A stretch of DNA of 64,000 nucleotides from Nonomuraea sp. PA05 (GTDB lineage: Bacteria > Actinomycetota > Actinomycetes > Streptosporangiales > Streptosporangiaceae). Both the position numbers and the translations under genes were made by a program. Positions within the stretch are counted from its first letter, which is position 1. Each line of letters begins with the position of its first letter. The stretch spans positions 349,378 through 413,377 of the forward strand of contig NZ_VSEY01000003.1 in assembly GCF_008086045.1 (NCBI RefSeq). Reading direction: 5' to 3'. Shown here one piece after another: positions 8,011 to 16,390 of this stretch. Under the pieces are notes generated by a model. It saw only the letters and a list, made by a program, of their open reading frames with translations, was not told the origin of the DNA and made no database searches.

Positions 8011-9866
8011 AGCACCACGTCGTCCTTCTCGGCCTTCTCCATCGCCTCCCGGTCGAACAGGTCCTCCGTGGGCGTGTCCGAGCGGTAGGTGCTCGGCCGG
8101 AAGCTCAGCTCCACCTCGTTCGCCACCGGGGACGGCACGATCGCCAGCCCCTCGATCCTGTACTCCTTGCCCAGCTCAAGCTTGTCGTCCTGCGGCGGAT
8201 CACCGACCGCCTGGGCCTCGACCGCCCAGGTGCGGCCCTTGGTGTCCGTCAGCTTGAACTCCGACGGGATGCCCGTCATGGTGGCGCTGGACTCGTTCAG
8301 CAGCTTCTTCGTGATCACGATCTTCAGCCAGGTCACGCCCTCGCGCAGCTTGCTGCCCGCGGGGGCTTCGGTCTTCGTGATCGTGGCCTTGTACTCGATG
8401 TTGTGCGCCTGGCCCGCCTGGCCGGCGGCGACGATGGTGTGCCTGGTGTCCTTGCGGCTGTCCGTTTTCATCTCGTAGAAGAGGTAGCCGTCGTAGCTCT
8501 GGGCGGCGGTGGTGAGCAGCGACGCGAGGATCGCGCCCGCGGCGATCAGGGCGGTACGGCGACGCCTGGAACGACGCGGGGACGCGGCCCTGCCGGACGC
8601 GGTGCTGCCGGGCGCGGTGCTGTCGGGTGCGGTGCCGTCGGGTGTGGCGGGCGACTGCTCGGGGGCGCCCGGCGGCTGCGCGCCGGGCGGCTGCGCGCCG
8701 GGCGGCAGGGTGCCGGGCGGCAGGGCGCCGGGCGGCTGGGTGCCGGGCGGCAGGGCGCCGGGCGGCTGGGTGCCGGGCGGCAGGGCGCCGGGCGGCAGGG
8801 CGCCGCCGGGAGGCTGCGCGCCCAGCGGGTGTGCGCCCATGGCATGCGCGCCCGCCGAGTGCGCGCCGGGGGGCTGCACACTGGGCGGCAGAGCGCCGCC
8901 GGGAGGCTGGGCGCCCACCTGTGCGCCCAGGGCGGCCGCGCCCATGCCATGCACGCCCCGCGAGTGCGCGCCCGAGGGCTGCGCGCCAGGCGGCTGCGCG
9001 CTTATGCCGCGCGCGCCAGGGGGCTGCGGGCCGGGCGGCTGCGCGCTTATGCCGTGCGCGCCAGGGGGCTGCGGGCCGGGCGGCTGGGCGCCCAGGCCAT
9101 GCGGGCCTGAGGGCTGCGGGCCGGGCGGTTGCGTGCCTATGCCATGCGCGCCGGGCGGTTGGGCGCCAGGGGGCTGGTGGCCGGGTGGCTGCGGTGCGCC
9201 GAACGGAATCGTGCCAGGCAGTGGCCCAGCGGACGGCCGCACGGCCGGGATCGGCTGCGTCGCACCACCGGCGGTCTCACGCTGCGCCGGAGGCCAGACC
9301 TGCTGATCGGAAGGCGCATACCGCCCACGGTGCGCGGGCGTCCCGAACCCCTGCGGCCCAGCGCCCGGAAGCGGCGGGCCCCCGTGACGGGGCGGCATCC
9401 CGGCAGGACCCGGCGCGCCCTGCGGGTGAGGCCCACGCGGCCCCTCCTGCCCGTACGAGGGTGGCGGCGCGCCCTGCCCGTACGGTCCCTCCTGCCCGTA
9501 CGGCCCCCCGTACGGACCCTCCGGACCAGAAGGCGGACCAGGAGGTGGCACCGCACGACCGTGTCGCCCCCGGCGGGGCAGCCCTGTGCCCCGCTCGGCC
9601 GCCGGACCGCCCGGATGGGGAGCCGGCCCCAGGCCGGGCGGCGGAACCGGACTCGGCGGCGGCGGTGGCGGGGGAGCCTCACCCGAACCGGAGCCCGAGC
9701 CCGAACCGGAGCCCGAACCGGAGCCCGAACTGGAACCAGAGCCGGAGCCCGAACCGGAACCGTGACCGGAACCCGGACCCGAACCGGAAGGGGACGCTGG
9801 CGGGTACTCCTCGGGCCGCTGATCGCTGCGAGGCGCGAACCAGTCACGCTCGTCGTTGCCACTCAT
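7992..9866 (-). CDS. single-pass membrane protein with long Pro/Gly/Ser repeat tail
   Basis: 624 residues. The N-terminal 400 or so are low complexity: a Gly-Ser dipeptide run (about 27-62), Pro-rich stretches and many Pro-Pro-Gly-x-x pentads (about 235-395). Then come a basic patch (RRSRRRRTALIAAG), one transmembrane helix (about 440-458) and an extracytoplasmic domain of about 165 residues. That domain resembles the beta-sandwich of DUF4352-like proteins (TWLKIVITKKLLNESSATM). By the positive-inside rule the repeat tail is cytoplasmic. Third gene of an operon with the two smaller anchored proteins; function unknown. Confidence 0.75.
   Translation of the reverse strand: MSGNDERDWFAPRSDQRPEEYPPASPSGSGPGSGHGSGSGSGSGSSSGSGSGSGSGSGSGSGEAPPPPPPPSPVPPPGLGPAPHPGGPAAERGTGLPRRGRHGRAVPPPGPPSGPEGPYGGPYGQEGPYGQGAPPPSYGQEGPRGPHPQGAPGPAGMPPRHGGPPLPGAGPQGFGTPAHRGRYAPSDQQVWPPAQRETAGGATQPIPAVRPSAGPLPGTIPFGAPQPPGHQPPGAQPPGAHGIGTQPPGPQPSGPHGLGAQPPGPQPPGAHGISAQPPGPQPPGARGISAQPPGAQPSGAHSRGVHGMGAAALGAQVGAQPPGGALPPSVQPPGAHSAGAHAMGAHPLGAQPPGGALPPGALPPGTQPPGALPPGTQPPGALPPGTLPPGAQPPGAQPPGAPEQSPATPDGTAPDSTAPGSTASGRAASPRRSRRRRTALIAAGAILASLLTTAAQSYDGYLFYEMKTDSRKDTRHTIVAAGQAGQAHNIEYKATITKTEAPAGSKLREGVTWLKIVITKKLLNESSATMTGIPSEFKLTDTKGRTWAVEAQAVGDPPQDDKLELGKEYRIEGLAIVPSPVANEVELSFRPSTYRSDTPTEDLFDREAMEKAEKDDVVLVFRRR
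8671..8805. repeat. nine tandem 15-bp units encoding Pro-Pro-Gly pentapeptides
   Basis: The 15-base unit GGCGGCAGGGCGCCG and close variants (CTG for CAG, T for C) repeat nine times without a gap. On the minus strand they encode PPGAQ/PPGTL/PPGAL pentads. More diverged copies continue to about 9190. Such arrays are prone to length change. Confidence 0.85.
9676..9785. repeat. Gly-Ser dipeptide tract
   Basis: A GAACCGGAGCCC-type 6/12-base periodic tract encodes an almost pure Gly-Ser run near the N-terminus of the minus-strand membrane protein. It looks like a flexible linker and a slippage-prone DNA repeat. Confidence 0.7.
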
Positions 9867-9873
9867 ATCCCGC

Positions 9874-10518
9874 TCACTTCTTCACCGAGTAGACAGCCTC
9901 CGGCGAGGCGGCCAGCTTCCGCGCCCCCTCATCGTCCAGCCCGAGATCCACCTCGACCTCCGGCAGGTACGCCTCCGAAATGGCCTCCCCCGGCAGCCCG
10001 ATGACGATGCTCGCCCCCGGCAGCGCGGAGGCCGGCACCTCGAAGACGTACCGTCCGCTGACCCAGATGTCCGGCTGCACCCAGGTGTTGGACAACAGGA
10101 CGGAGTTGTCGACCCGGTCGGTGTTGTCGAACCTCTTGCCGTCGGCGGTCAGCAGCACGGCCTCGCTGAGGTGGTAGGGCTTGAGGCTGGACTTGGCGGA
10201 GACCATGACGATGAGGAACAGGTTGTCGGTGCCGATGGTGCTGCTGGAGCTCTCGATGGCCTTGGCGACCGAGAACGAGTCCACCCGTGCGGTGAATCGC
10301 CGCGCGTCCACGTCCTGGCCCTTGGCGCCGGTGTAGGTGAGCGGGTCGGAGAGCTCGCCCTCGGTCATGTGCAGGGTCTGGAGCCCGATGGCGCCGCTGA
10401 TCAGCACCAGCCCGGCGACGGCGTTCAGCAGCCACGAGCCGCCGCCGCGCGGCCTGGCGGCTCTTCTGCCGCGCCGCGCCGGCCCGGCGACCGCTGATCT
10501 CTGCTCGGTGGCGGTCAC
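9874..10518 (-). CDS. single-pass membrane protein, DUF4352-like ectodomain
   Basis: 214 residues. A basic, Arg-rich cytoplasmic head (RRGRRAARPRGGG) precedes a transmembrane helix at about 29-47 and an extracytoplasmic beta-rich domain of about 165 residues (LFLIVMVSAKSSLKPYHLSE, then SGRYVFEVPASALPGASIV). Its start overlaps the stop of the upstream gene by 4 bases, and the next gene starts 7 bases after its stop. No family name can be given with certainty. The fold guess rests on strand pattern and on similarity in layout to its two operon partners. Confidence 0.72.
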   Translation of the reverse strand: MTATEQRSAVAGPARRGRRAARPRGGGSWLLNAVAGLVLISGAIGLQTLHMTEGELSDPLTYTGAKGQDVDARRFTARVDSFSVAKAIESSSSTIGTDNLFLIVMVSAKSSLKPYHLSEAVLLTADGKRFDNTDRVDNSVLLSNTWVQPDIWVSGRYVFEVPASALPGASIVIGLPGEAISEAYLPEVEVDLGLDDEGARKLAASPEAVYSVKK

Positions 10519-11180
10519 GCCGGGTCGCCCTTCTTGACCGACATGGTGACCCGTGCCTTGATCTCGGGCAGGTGCTTCTCGCCCACCTCTTTGGCGATCA
10601 TCCGCCAGGCCTCGACGTTGTTGTTGAACTGGGCCGTGAACTCGAAGGAGGCCACGTCAAGGGTGATCTTCGCGGGCGGCTGCTGGCCCTTCTGCAGCTT
10701 GTAGCGCAGGATGACCTCGGTGGGCACGCCAGGGTGGAGCTGCCGGGTCTCGCCGCCCTTGCTCAGGGCGTAGGCGAACGGTCCGGCGTCCTCGTGGGTG
10801 AAGGCCGGGTCGATCTTGACGAGTGAGCCGGCGAAGAAGGTGGAGGAGAAGGCCTGCTCCACCTTCTCGGGGGGCAGGCCGACGAGGAGGGTCTCGTCGG
10901 AGTTGTTGGTCACGTTGAAGACCAGCTCCACGAACCGCTTCTCCTCGTCCCAGTCGTTCTGGGCCGGTTCGATCTTCACGCGGGAGCCGACGAACTTGGT
11001 GGAGTACAGGCCTTGATCGAGCACGGCGCCCTCGCTGAGCGGGTCCGGTTGCTCGGGGGCCTCGTTCAGGCCGCCGAGGAGAGCGGTGATGCCGACGGCG
11101 GTGAAAGTCACCAGAGCCAACGCGGGCACCACCACCGGCCGTCTGGGCTTGTCAGTGCTGCCGCCGGAGGGTTCCGTCAT
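10515..11180 (-). CDS. single-pass membrane protein, first gene of the anchored-protein operon
   Basis: 221 residues. A short cytoplasmic head, a transmembrane helix at about 16-36 and an ectodomain of about 180 residues. The ectodomain has an alternating-strand region (KRFVELVFNVTNNSDETLLV) typical of DUF4352/immunoglobulin-like sandwiches and a second strand-rich part near 150-180. The start lies 170 bases from the divergent coiled-coil protein gene, so a shared regulatory region joins this operon to the ATPase genes. Function unknown. Confidence 0.72.
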   Translation of the reverse strand: MTEPSGGSTDKPRRPVVVPALALVTFTAVGITALLGGLNEAPEQPDPLSEGAVLDQGLYSTKFVGSRVKIEPAQNDWDEEKRFVELVFNVTNNSDETLLVGLPPEKVEQAFSSTFFAGSLVKIDPAFTHEDAGPFAYALSKGGETRQLHPGVPTEVILRYKLQKGQQPPAKITLDVASFEFTAQFNNNVEAWRMIAKEVGEKHLPEIKARVTMSVKKGDPA

Positions 11181-11350
11181 GGGTAAGGATGGTAATAGGT
11201 CTCGCTTGTCCCATCTGCCGCAATGCTCCCATCGGGCCGGTCGAATTGCCGAGAAACCCTGCCGCTATAGCGCTTGCAACTCATACGCTGTCACGGAGCG
11301 GAAAGGGCTGACCCCTACTCCTCATGACATATCGGCGGCCGGAGGGTCAC

Positions 11351-13294
11351 GTGACGGACGTGCATCCCGAGCATGCCCAGCTCCAGGCGGACCGCATCTA
11401 CCTGGGCTGGCAGTACATCCTGCTGCATCCCGACCCGGGCCCGCCGCCCAAACGCCCCTCGCCCGTCGAGGAGGCGGCGGCGGAGCAGCCCGACCCCGCC
11501 GAGCAGGAGCTGATGCGCCGCGAGCGGATGCAGGAGGACATGCTCAACCGGCCGGTCCGCTTCCTGCGCCTGCTCATGCTGGCCATGTCCGTGGTGATCC
11601 TGGCCGCCGCCCTGGCCGGCTACCTCGCGTGGTCGTTCGCGCTGGTCGCGTTGCTCGCCGCCGGCGGCGTGGCCGCCATCCTCAGCTACGCGCTGCTCCA
11701 GGGCGACAGGGCGGTCAAGTACCGGGTGCTGGAGCAGCAGGCCAGGGACGAGCGGCAGCAGCGGGAACGCGACAAGGACCTGTTCCGCGCCCAGGAGGAG
11801 CACGCCCAGCGTTACCGCGACTGGCAGGAGTCCAAGGAGCGCCACGACAGGCAGCTCACCTGGTACGCCGTGGCGGTGCCCGACGAGATCGACCGCATCG
11901 ACGTGGCCGGCGGCACCCTGCCGGGCTGGTCCGCGCTGGTGACGCTGCTCGGCGCCACCCGGCTCTACAGCGGCGGCCACCTGACCGTGCTCGACCTGTC
12001 CGAGGGCGCGATCGCCAAGGACCTCATCGAGCTGGCCCGCAAGGGCGGCGACGACCCGCTCGTCTGGGTGCTGCCCGTCGACCTGCCCCGGCTGGACCTG
12101 GGCGCCACGCTCAAGCCCGAGGCGTTCGCGGACGTGCTGGCCCACGTGGTGAGCGTCAGCGAGGAGCAGCGCAGCACCCGCGACCTCAGCTTCGACAACG
12201 CGATCCTGGAGCGCGTGCTGGAGGTGCTCGGCGAGAACGCCACGATCAGCCAGGTCACCGCCGCGCTGCGGGCGCTGGCGCAGGTCGGCGATCCGCGCGA
12301 CGACCTGAGGTTCGGGCTGATCACCGCGACCCAGCTCGAACGCATCGGCACGCTGTTCGGGCGCGGCGTGAGCGACCGGGTGGTGATCGAGCGGGCCTGG
12401 GCGCTGGAGTCGCAGTTACGCAAGCTGGAGACGCTCGGCACCCAGGCCGTACGGCTGCCGCCCGCCAGGCTGCGGGTGGTGAGCATGGACCGGCAGGCCG
12501 GCGTGTTCGGCAACCGGGTGCTCGGCACGTACGTGGCCACGGCCCTGACCCACATCCTGCGCCAGTCGCCGTCCTCCGACCGGCCCTGGTACCACACGAT
12601 CATCGTGGCGGGCGCGGACAAGCTCAGGGGCGACGTGCTGGACCGCCTGATGGACGCCTGCGAGACCTCCCGCACCGGGCTCGTCCTGACCTACCGCTCG
12701 CTCACCCCGACCGTGCGCGAGAGGCTGGGCAGGGGGCACGCGGCGGTCGCGTTCATGCGGCTCGGCAACGCCGAGGACGCGCGGGTCGCCAGCGAGCACG
12801 TCGGCACCGAGCACCGGCTGGAGCTGGCCCAGCTCACCGAGACGATCAGCGAGTCGCTGCCGGGCCTCGACGGCGGCTACACCTCCACGATCTGCCAGGT
12901 CGAGGACGAGCGGGAGGCGCGCGACGGCGACCACGCGGACCTGGCGGAGGACATCACCGAGTCCACCGAGTGGGGCAGGACCGCCGACAAGATCTCCGAG
13001 AAGGAGCGGGTGCTGCAACGCTCGCGCGAGTTCCTCGTCGAGCCGCACCAGCTCCAGCAGCTCCCCACGACGTCCGTGATCGTCACCGACGCGACCGCGG
13101 ACGGCCGCCGCGTCCGCCTCGCGGACGCGAACCCGGCGATCCTCACCTTCCCCAAGACGACGCTCGGCGAGCTGGAGGACGTGCGCGAGGCCGTCATGGC
13201 GCTAGACCCGCCGGCCGGCGACGGCAACGGTGAGCCGCCGCCGAACCTCGGGCCACCACCGCCACGCCTGGACTGGCGCAAGGGCAGGCAATGA
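11351..13294 (+). CDS. membrane-anchored coiled-coil protein, partner of the HerA-like ATPase
   Basis: 647 residues from the GTG at 11351, preceded by GGAGGG. Two adjacent membrane helices (about 75-115) are followed by a highly charged coiled coil of about 65 residues rich in Arg, Glu and Gln. The large cytoplasmic region contains beta-strand/helix repeats of P-loop-like shape (TIIVAGADKLRGDVLDRLMD, then TGLVLTYRSL) but no visible Walker A motif. It may be a degenerate ATPase that docks the catalytic ATPase encoded 71 bases downstream on the membrane. I do not recognise a named family. Confidence 0.72.
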   Translation: MTDVHPEHAQLQADRIYLGWQYILLHPDPGPPPKRPSPVEEAAAEQPDPAEQELMRRERMQEDMLNRPVRFLRLLMLAMSVVILAAALAGYLAWSFALVALLAAGGVAAILSYALLQGDRAVKYRVLEQQARDERQQRERDKDLFRAQEEHAQRYRDWQESKERHDRQLTWYAVAVPDEIDRIDVAGGTLPGWSALVTLLGATRLYSGGHLTVLDLSEGAIAKDLIELARKGGDDPLVWVLPVDLPRLDLGATLKPEAFADVLAHVVSVSEEQRSTRDLSFDNAILERVLEVLGENATISQVTAALRALAQVGDPRDDLRFGLITATQLERIGTLFGRGVSDRVVIERAWALESQLRKLETLGTQAVRLPPARLRVVSMDRQAGVFGNRVLGTYVATALTHILRQSPSSDRPWYHTIIVAGADKLRGDVLDRLMDACETSRTGLVLTYRSLTPTVRERLGRGHAAVAFMRLGNAEDARVASEHVGTEHRLELAQLTETISESLPGLDGGYTSTICQVEDEREARDGDHADLAEDITESTEWGRTADKISEKERVLQRSREFLVEPHQLQQLPTTSVIVTDATADGRRVRLADANPAILTFPKTTLGELEDVREAVMALDPPAGDGNGEPPPNLGPPPPRLDWRKGRQ

Positions 13295-13308
13295 CATGGT
13301 CAATGTCA
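13292..13308. promoter_or_regulatory. inverted repeat before the HerA-like gene
   Basis: TGACAT and ATGTCA form 6-base arms around 5 bases, overlapping the stop codon of the upstream gene and 58 bases before the next start. It could be an operator or a weak RNA hairpin. Confidence 0.3.
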
Positions 13309-13365
13309 ACGTGACGAGCTGACGGTTGGCGGAATTTAACAAAGAACCGTCTGTGGGGGATTGAA

Positions 13366-16323
13366 ATGCAGCCGAGTGTCTCGCTGAGCGGGCCCTGGTA
13401 TCGAATTCAGTCGATCGCAGCACCCTCGCGAAGCTCGTCGGCGGAGTGGGATTTCGTCACCGTGCTTCCCGCGGTGCTGTCGGCGGCGCAGCGCGACCGG
13501 CCATTTGTCATCGGATGGTTGTCGCGGGGCTCGGGGGCGCCGATCGAACTCATCACGAACGCGGGCCCGTTGTCGCCACCGCGCCAGCCGCGCAGGTCGA
13601 CGGACGTGCCCGACGACCCGAGCGGGCCGCAGCCGCTGCTGTTCCCGGGGGGAGCGCGCGGGGTGCGGCTGAACGAGGAGTACCTGGCCGACCTGGCGGA
13701 CCTGGTGTGGACGCCGTGCCCGGGGCGGCAGGCACCGCCGCTGGGCAACAGGGGGCGCGAGTTCGACCCCGACGAGCTGAAGCGGCCCACCCTGTTCGAG
13801 TCGACGCTGGTGACGCTGATGTCGCGGCCGTTCGCCTGGCTGGTGGTGGCCGAGCCGACCGACCTGCTGGACGCCGAGGTGGCGCACCTGCGTACGCAGC
13901 TCAACGTGCTGCGGCAGTACGGCGACGCCTCCGAGCGCTCCCGCTTCGACGCCGAGCGCGCCGAGCGCCGCATGCAGGAGCTGGACGCCTTCCGCGAGGC
14001 GGGGCTGTGGAACGTGCGCGTGCTGGCCGGCGGGGCCACGGCCGACGAGCTGCGGCAGATCGCGCCCGTGCTCGTCGGGTCCGTCGAGATGAGCCATCAC
14101 CCGTACCGGCTGCGCAGCTCGCACGGTGCCGCGTACTCGCTGCCCGAGGCCCTGGCCATCACCATGCAGGACCCGGCGGACGGCGCCGCCGCCCCGTTCG
14201 CGGCCACCGCCGGGGCGCTGGCCGCGCTGGCCGGGCTGCCCAGGCGGGAGGTGCCCGGCGTGCGGGTGCTGGACTCGGGCTTCTTCGACGTGACGTCGGA
14301 GTCGGAGGGCGGCGAGCTGGAGCTGGGCGAGATCCTCGACGGCCAGGACCGCGGCGTCGGCTCGTTCCGGGTGCCGCTGGCGACGCTGAACCGGCACGCG
14401 TTCGTCACCGGCGCGACCGGCTCGGGCAAGTCGCAGACCGTGCGGCACCTGCTGGAGCAGCTCAGCAGGGCCCGCATCCCGTGGCTGGCGATCGAGCCGG
14501 CCAAGTCCGAGTACGCCGCGATGGCCGGCCGCGTCGACGAGCCCGTCACCGTGATCAACCCGTCGGCCCCGGACGGCGTGCCGTTCAGCGTCAACCCGCT
14601 GGAGCCCGAGCCCGGCTATCCCGTCCAGGCGCACATCGACATGGTCAGGGCGCTGTTCATGGCGGCCTTCGACGCCGAGGAGCCGTTCCCGCAGATCATG
14701 TCGCTGGCGCTGCAGCGCGTCTACGAGGCGACCGGCTGGGACGTGGTCACCGGCGGCGCCGTGCCGGGCTCGAACGTGCCGCCCAGCGTGCCCACCCTCG
14801 AACAGCTCCAGCAGCACGCCATGGACGTGATCAAGGAGATCGGCTACGGCCGAGAGGTGCAGGCCGACGTCGAGGGCTTCATCTCGCTGCGGCTGCGCTC
14901 GCTGCGCGTCGGCTCCGCCGGGCGCTTCTTCGAGGGCGGCCACCCAGCCGACATCGGCGGCCTGCTCGAACGCCAGGTCGTGCTGGCCATCGAGGACGTG
15001 GCCAACGACGAGGACAAGGCGTTCCTGATGGGCACGCTGATCATCAGGATCGTGGAGCACCTGCGCATGCGCGCCAGGCGGGAGCGCTCCGCCGAGCTGC
15101 GCCACGTCATCGTGATCGAGGAGGCGCACCGGCTGCTGCGCGACCGCGGCCACGGCCGGGCCTCCACGCACGCCGTCGAGCTGCTGGCCGGGATGCTCGC
15201 CGAGATCAGGGCGTACGGGGAGGGCATCGTGGTGGCCGAGCAGATCCCCACCAAGCTCGTCTCCGACGTCGTCAAGAACACGGCGCTGAAGGTCGTGCAC
15301 CGGCTGCCCGCCGAGGACGACAGGCAGCTCGTCGGGGCCGCCATGAACCTCAGCGACGAGCAGTCCCGCCACGTCGTCTCACTGCAGCCGGGCTCGGCCG
15401 CGGTGTTCGCCGACGGGATGGACCGGCCGCTGCGGGTGCGCGTACCGCTCGGGGAGTCCAGGGAGAAGGCGCTGCCCGGCCCGCCGCCGCCCATCCGGGG
15501 CCGCCGCTCCGCGGCGTGCGGCGCGCAGTGCCGCACCGGGCAGGCGTGCACGCTGGTGGAGCTGCGCGAGGCCGACGTGCTGGCGGGCGCGCCCGAGTGG
15601 GCGTGGCTGCGCATCTGGTGCGACACAGTGGTGCTGGCCTTCGTCGGCAACCGGCCGCTGCCCGGCGTCCCGCGCGCCCTGGCGGCCGGCTGGGCCGACC
15701 TGCCGGCGCGCCGCCGCGAGTGCCTGCTCGCCACCCTGGTCGAACGCTCGGTGCAGCGGCGCGCCTGGTCGCTGCGCACGTGGTTCGACCCCGTCCTGCT
15801 GACCGAGAAGGCGGCCGAGACGGCCACCCGGCTGCTGGCGGGCGCCGACAGCGGCGGCGAGCGTCCCGGCGCCTCGTGGGTCATCCCGCAGGTGCGCTGG
15901 CTGCACGAGGTGGACAGGCTCTTCCCGTACGGGCAGCCGGCCCCGAACCTGCGCAGCCCCGCGCCGCCCATGGAGTACGCCCTGTTCCGCCAGCCGGGCG
16001 GCACCGGCACCGGCTCCGTCGAGCCCGAGCTGCTCGGCCACCGCGCCAAGGCGCTGCGCCACCACCCGCTGTCGATGGAGGTGGACCACAACCGGGCGCT
16101 GGCCTGGCGGGTGATCCTCGGCGACGACGAGCACGAGGGGGTGCAGCGGGACATCGCGACCGTCGCCATCGGCGTCGAGTCGGCGTCCAGGATCAGGCAC
16201 GTGGGGCAGACGATGGGGGCGGGGTGGCTGGAGAGCGTGTTGTCGTGGCCGCGCCGCTTCGTGCTGCCGTTCGAGCAGGGCGGCTCCCCGGAGATCGCTT
16301 TCTCCGAGCCGTCGGGCACGTGA
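13366..16323 (+). CDS. HerA/VirB4-like P-loop ATPase (DUF87 type)
   Basis: 985 residues. An N-terminal region (about 1-335) precedes a HerA-FtsK class ATPase core. Walker A is Gly349-Ala-Thr-Gly-Ser-Gly-Lys355-Ser356, and a downstream LAIEPAKSEYAA segment is typical of DUF87 ATPases. Walker B is Val581-Ile-Val-Ile-Glu585-Glu586-Ala-His588. The sensor-like Gln is in VVAEQIPTKLVSDVVKNTAL. After the core comes a Cys-rich turn (CGAQCRTGQAC, about 722-732) and a helical domain to the C-terminus. Members pump DNA or protein through hexameric rings. Its partner is the membrane protein just upstream. Substrate unknown. Confidence 0.85.
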   Translation: MQPSVSLSGPWYRIQSIAAPSRSSSAEWDFVTVLPAVLSAAQRDRPFVIGWLSRGSGAPIELITNAGPLSPPRQPRRSTDVPDDPSGPQPLLFPGGARGVRLNEEYLADLADLVWTPCPGRQAPPLGNRGREFDPDELKRPTLFESTLVTLMSRPFAWLVVAEPTDLLDAEVAHLRTQLNVLRQYGDASERSRFDAERAERRMQELDAFREAGLWNVRVLAGGATADELRQIAPVLVGSVEMSHHPYRLRSSHGAAYSLPEALAITMQDPADGAAAPFAATAGALAALAGLPRREVPGVRVLDSGFFDVTSESEGGELELGEILDGQDRGVGSFRVPLATLNRHAFVTGATGSGKSQTVRHLLEQLSRARIPWLAIEPAKSEYAAMAGRVDEPVTVINPSAPDGVPFSVNPLEPEPGYPVQAHIDMVRALFMAAFDAEEPFPQIMSLALQRVYEATGWDVVTGGAVPGSNVPPSVPTLEQLQQHAMDVIKEIGYGREVQADVEGFISLRLRSLRVGSAGRFFEGGHPADIGGLLERQVVLAIEDVANDEDKAFLMGTLIIRIVEHLRMRARRERSAELRHVIVIEEAHRLLRDRGHGRASTHAVELLAGMLAEIRAYGEGIVVAEQIPTKLVSDVVKNTALKVVHRLPAEDDRQLVGAAMNLSDEQSRHVVSLQPGSAAVFADGMDRPLRVRVPLGESREKALPGPPPPIRGRRSAACGAQCRTGQACTLVELREADVLAGAPEWAWLRIWCDTVVLAFVGNRPLPGVPRALAAGWADLPARRRECLLATLVERSVQRRAWSLRTWFDPVLLTEKAAETATRLLAGADSGGERPGASWVIPQVRWLHEVDRLFPYGQPAPNLRSPAPPMEYALFRQPGGTGTGSVEPELLGHRAKALRHHPLSMEVDHNRALAWRVILGDDEHEGVQRDIATVAIGVESASRIRHVGQTMGAGWLESVLSWPRRFVLPFEQGGSPEIAFSEPSGT

Positions 16324-16376
16324 TCGCAAAGGGGTGCGTTTTCGCGCGTGTCTCCAGACTTGGGGCCAACGCCGAC

Positions 16377-16382
16377 TAGGAT
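16377..16382 (+). promoter_or_regulatory. -10 element of murT
   Basis: TAGGAT ends 8 bases before the ATG at 16391, predicting a leaderless or near-leaderless murT-gatD mRNA. Confidence 0.45.
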
Positions 16383-16390
16383 CCTTGCAC

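Noticed and set aside
8403..9892. Long plus-strand frames with Gly-Arg-Ala repeats
   Set aside because: They are antisense translations of the Pro-Pro-Gly repeat gene; no start signal or domain.
13336..15372. 678-codon open frame on the minus strand
   Set aside because: It lies opposite the HerA-like ATPase gene, has the Arg/Gly/His-rich composition of a GC-driven shadow frame, and contains no domain.
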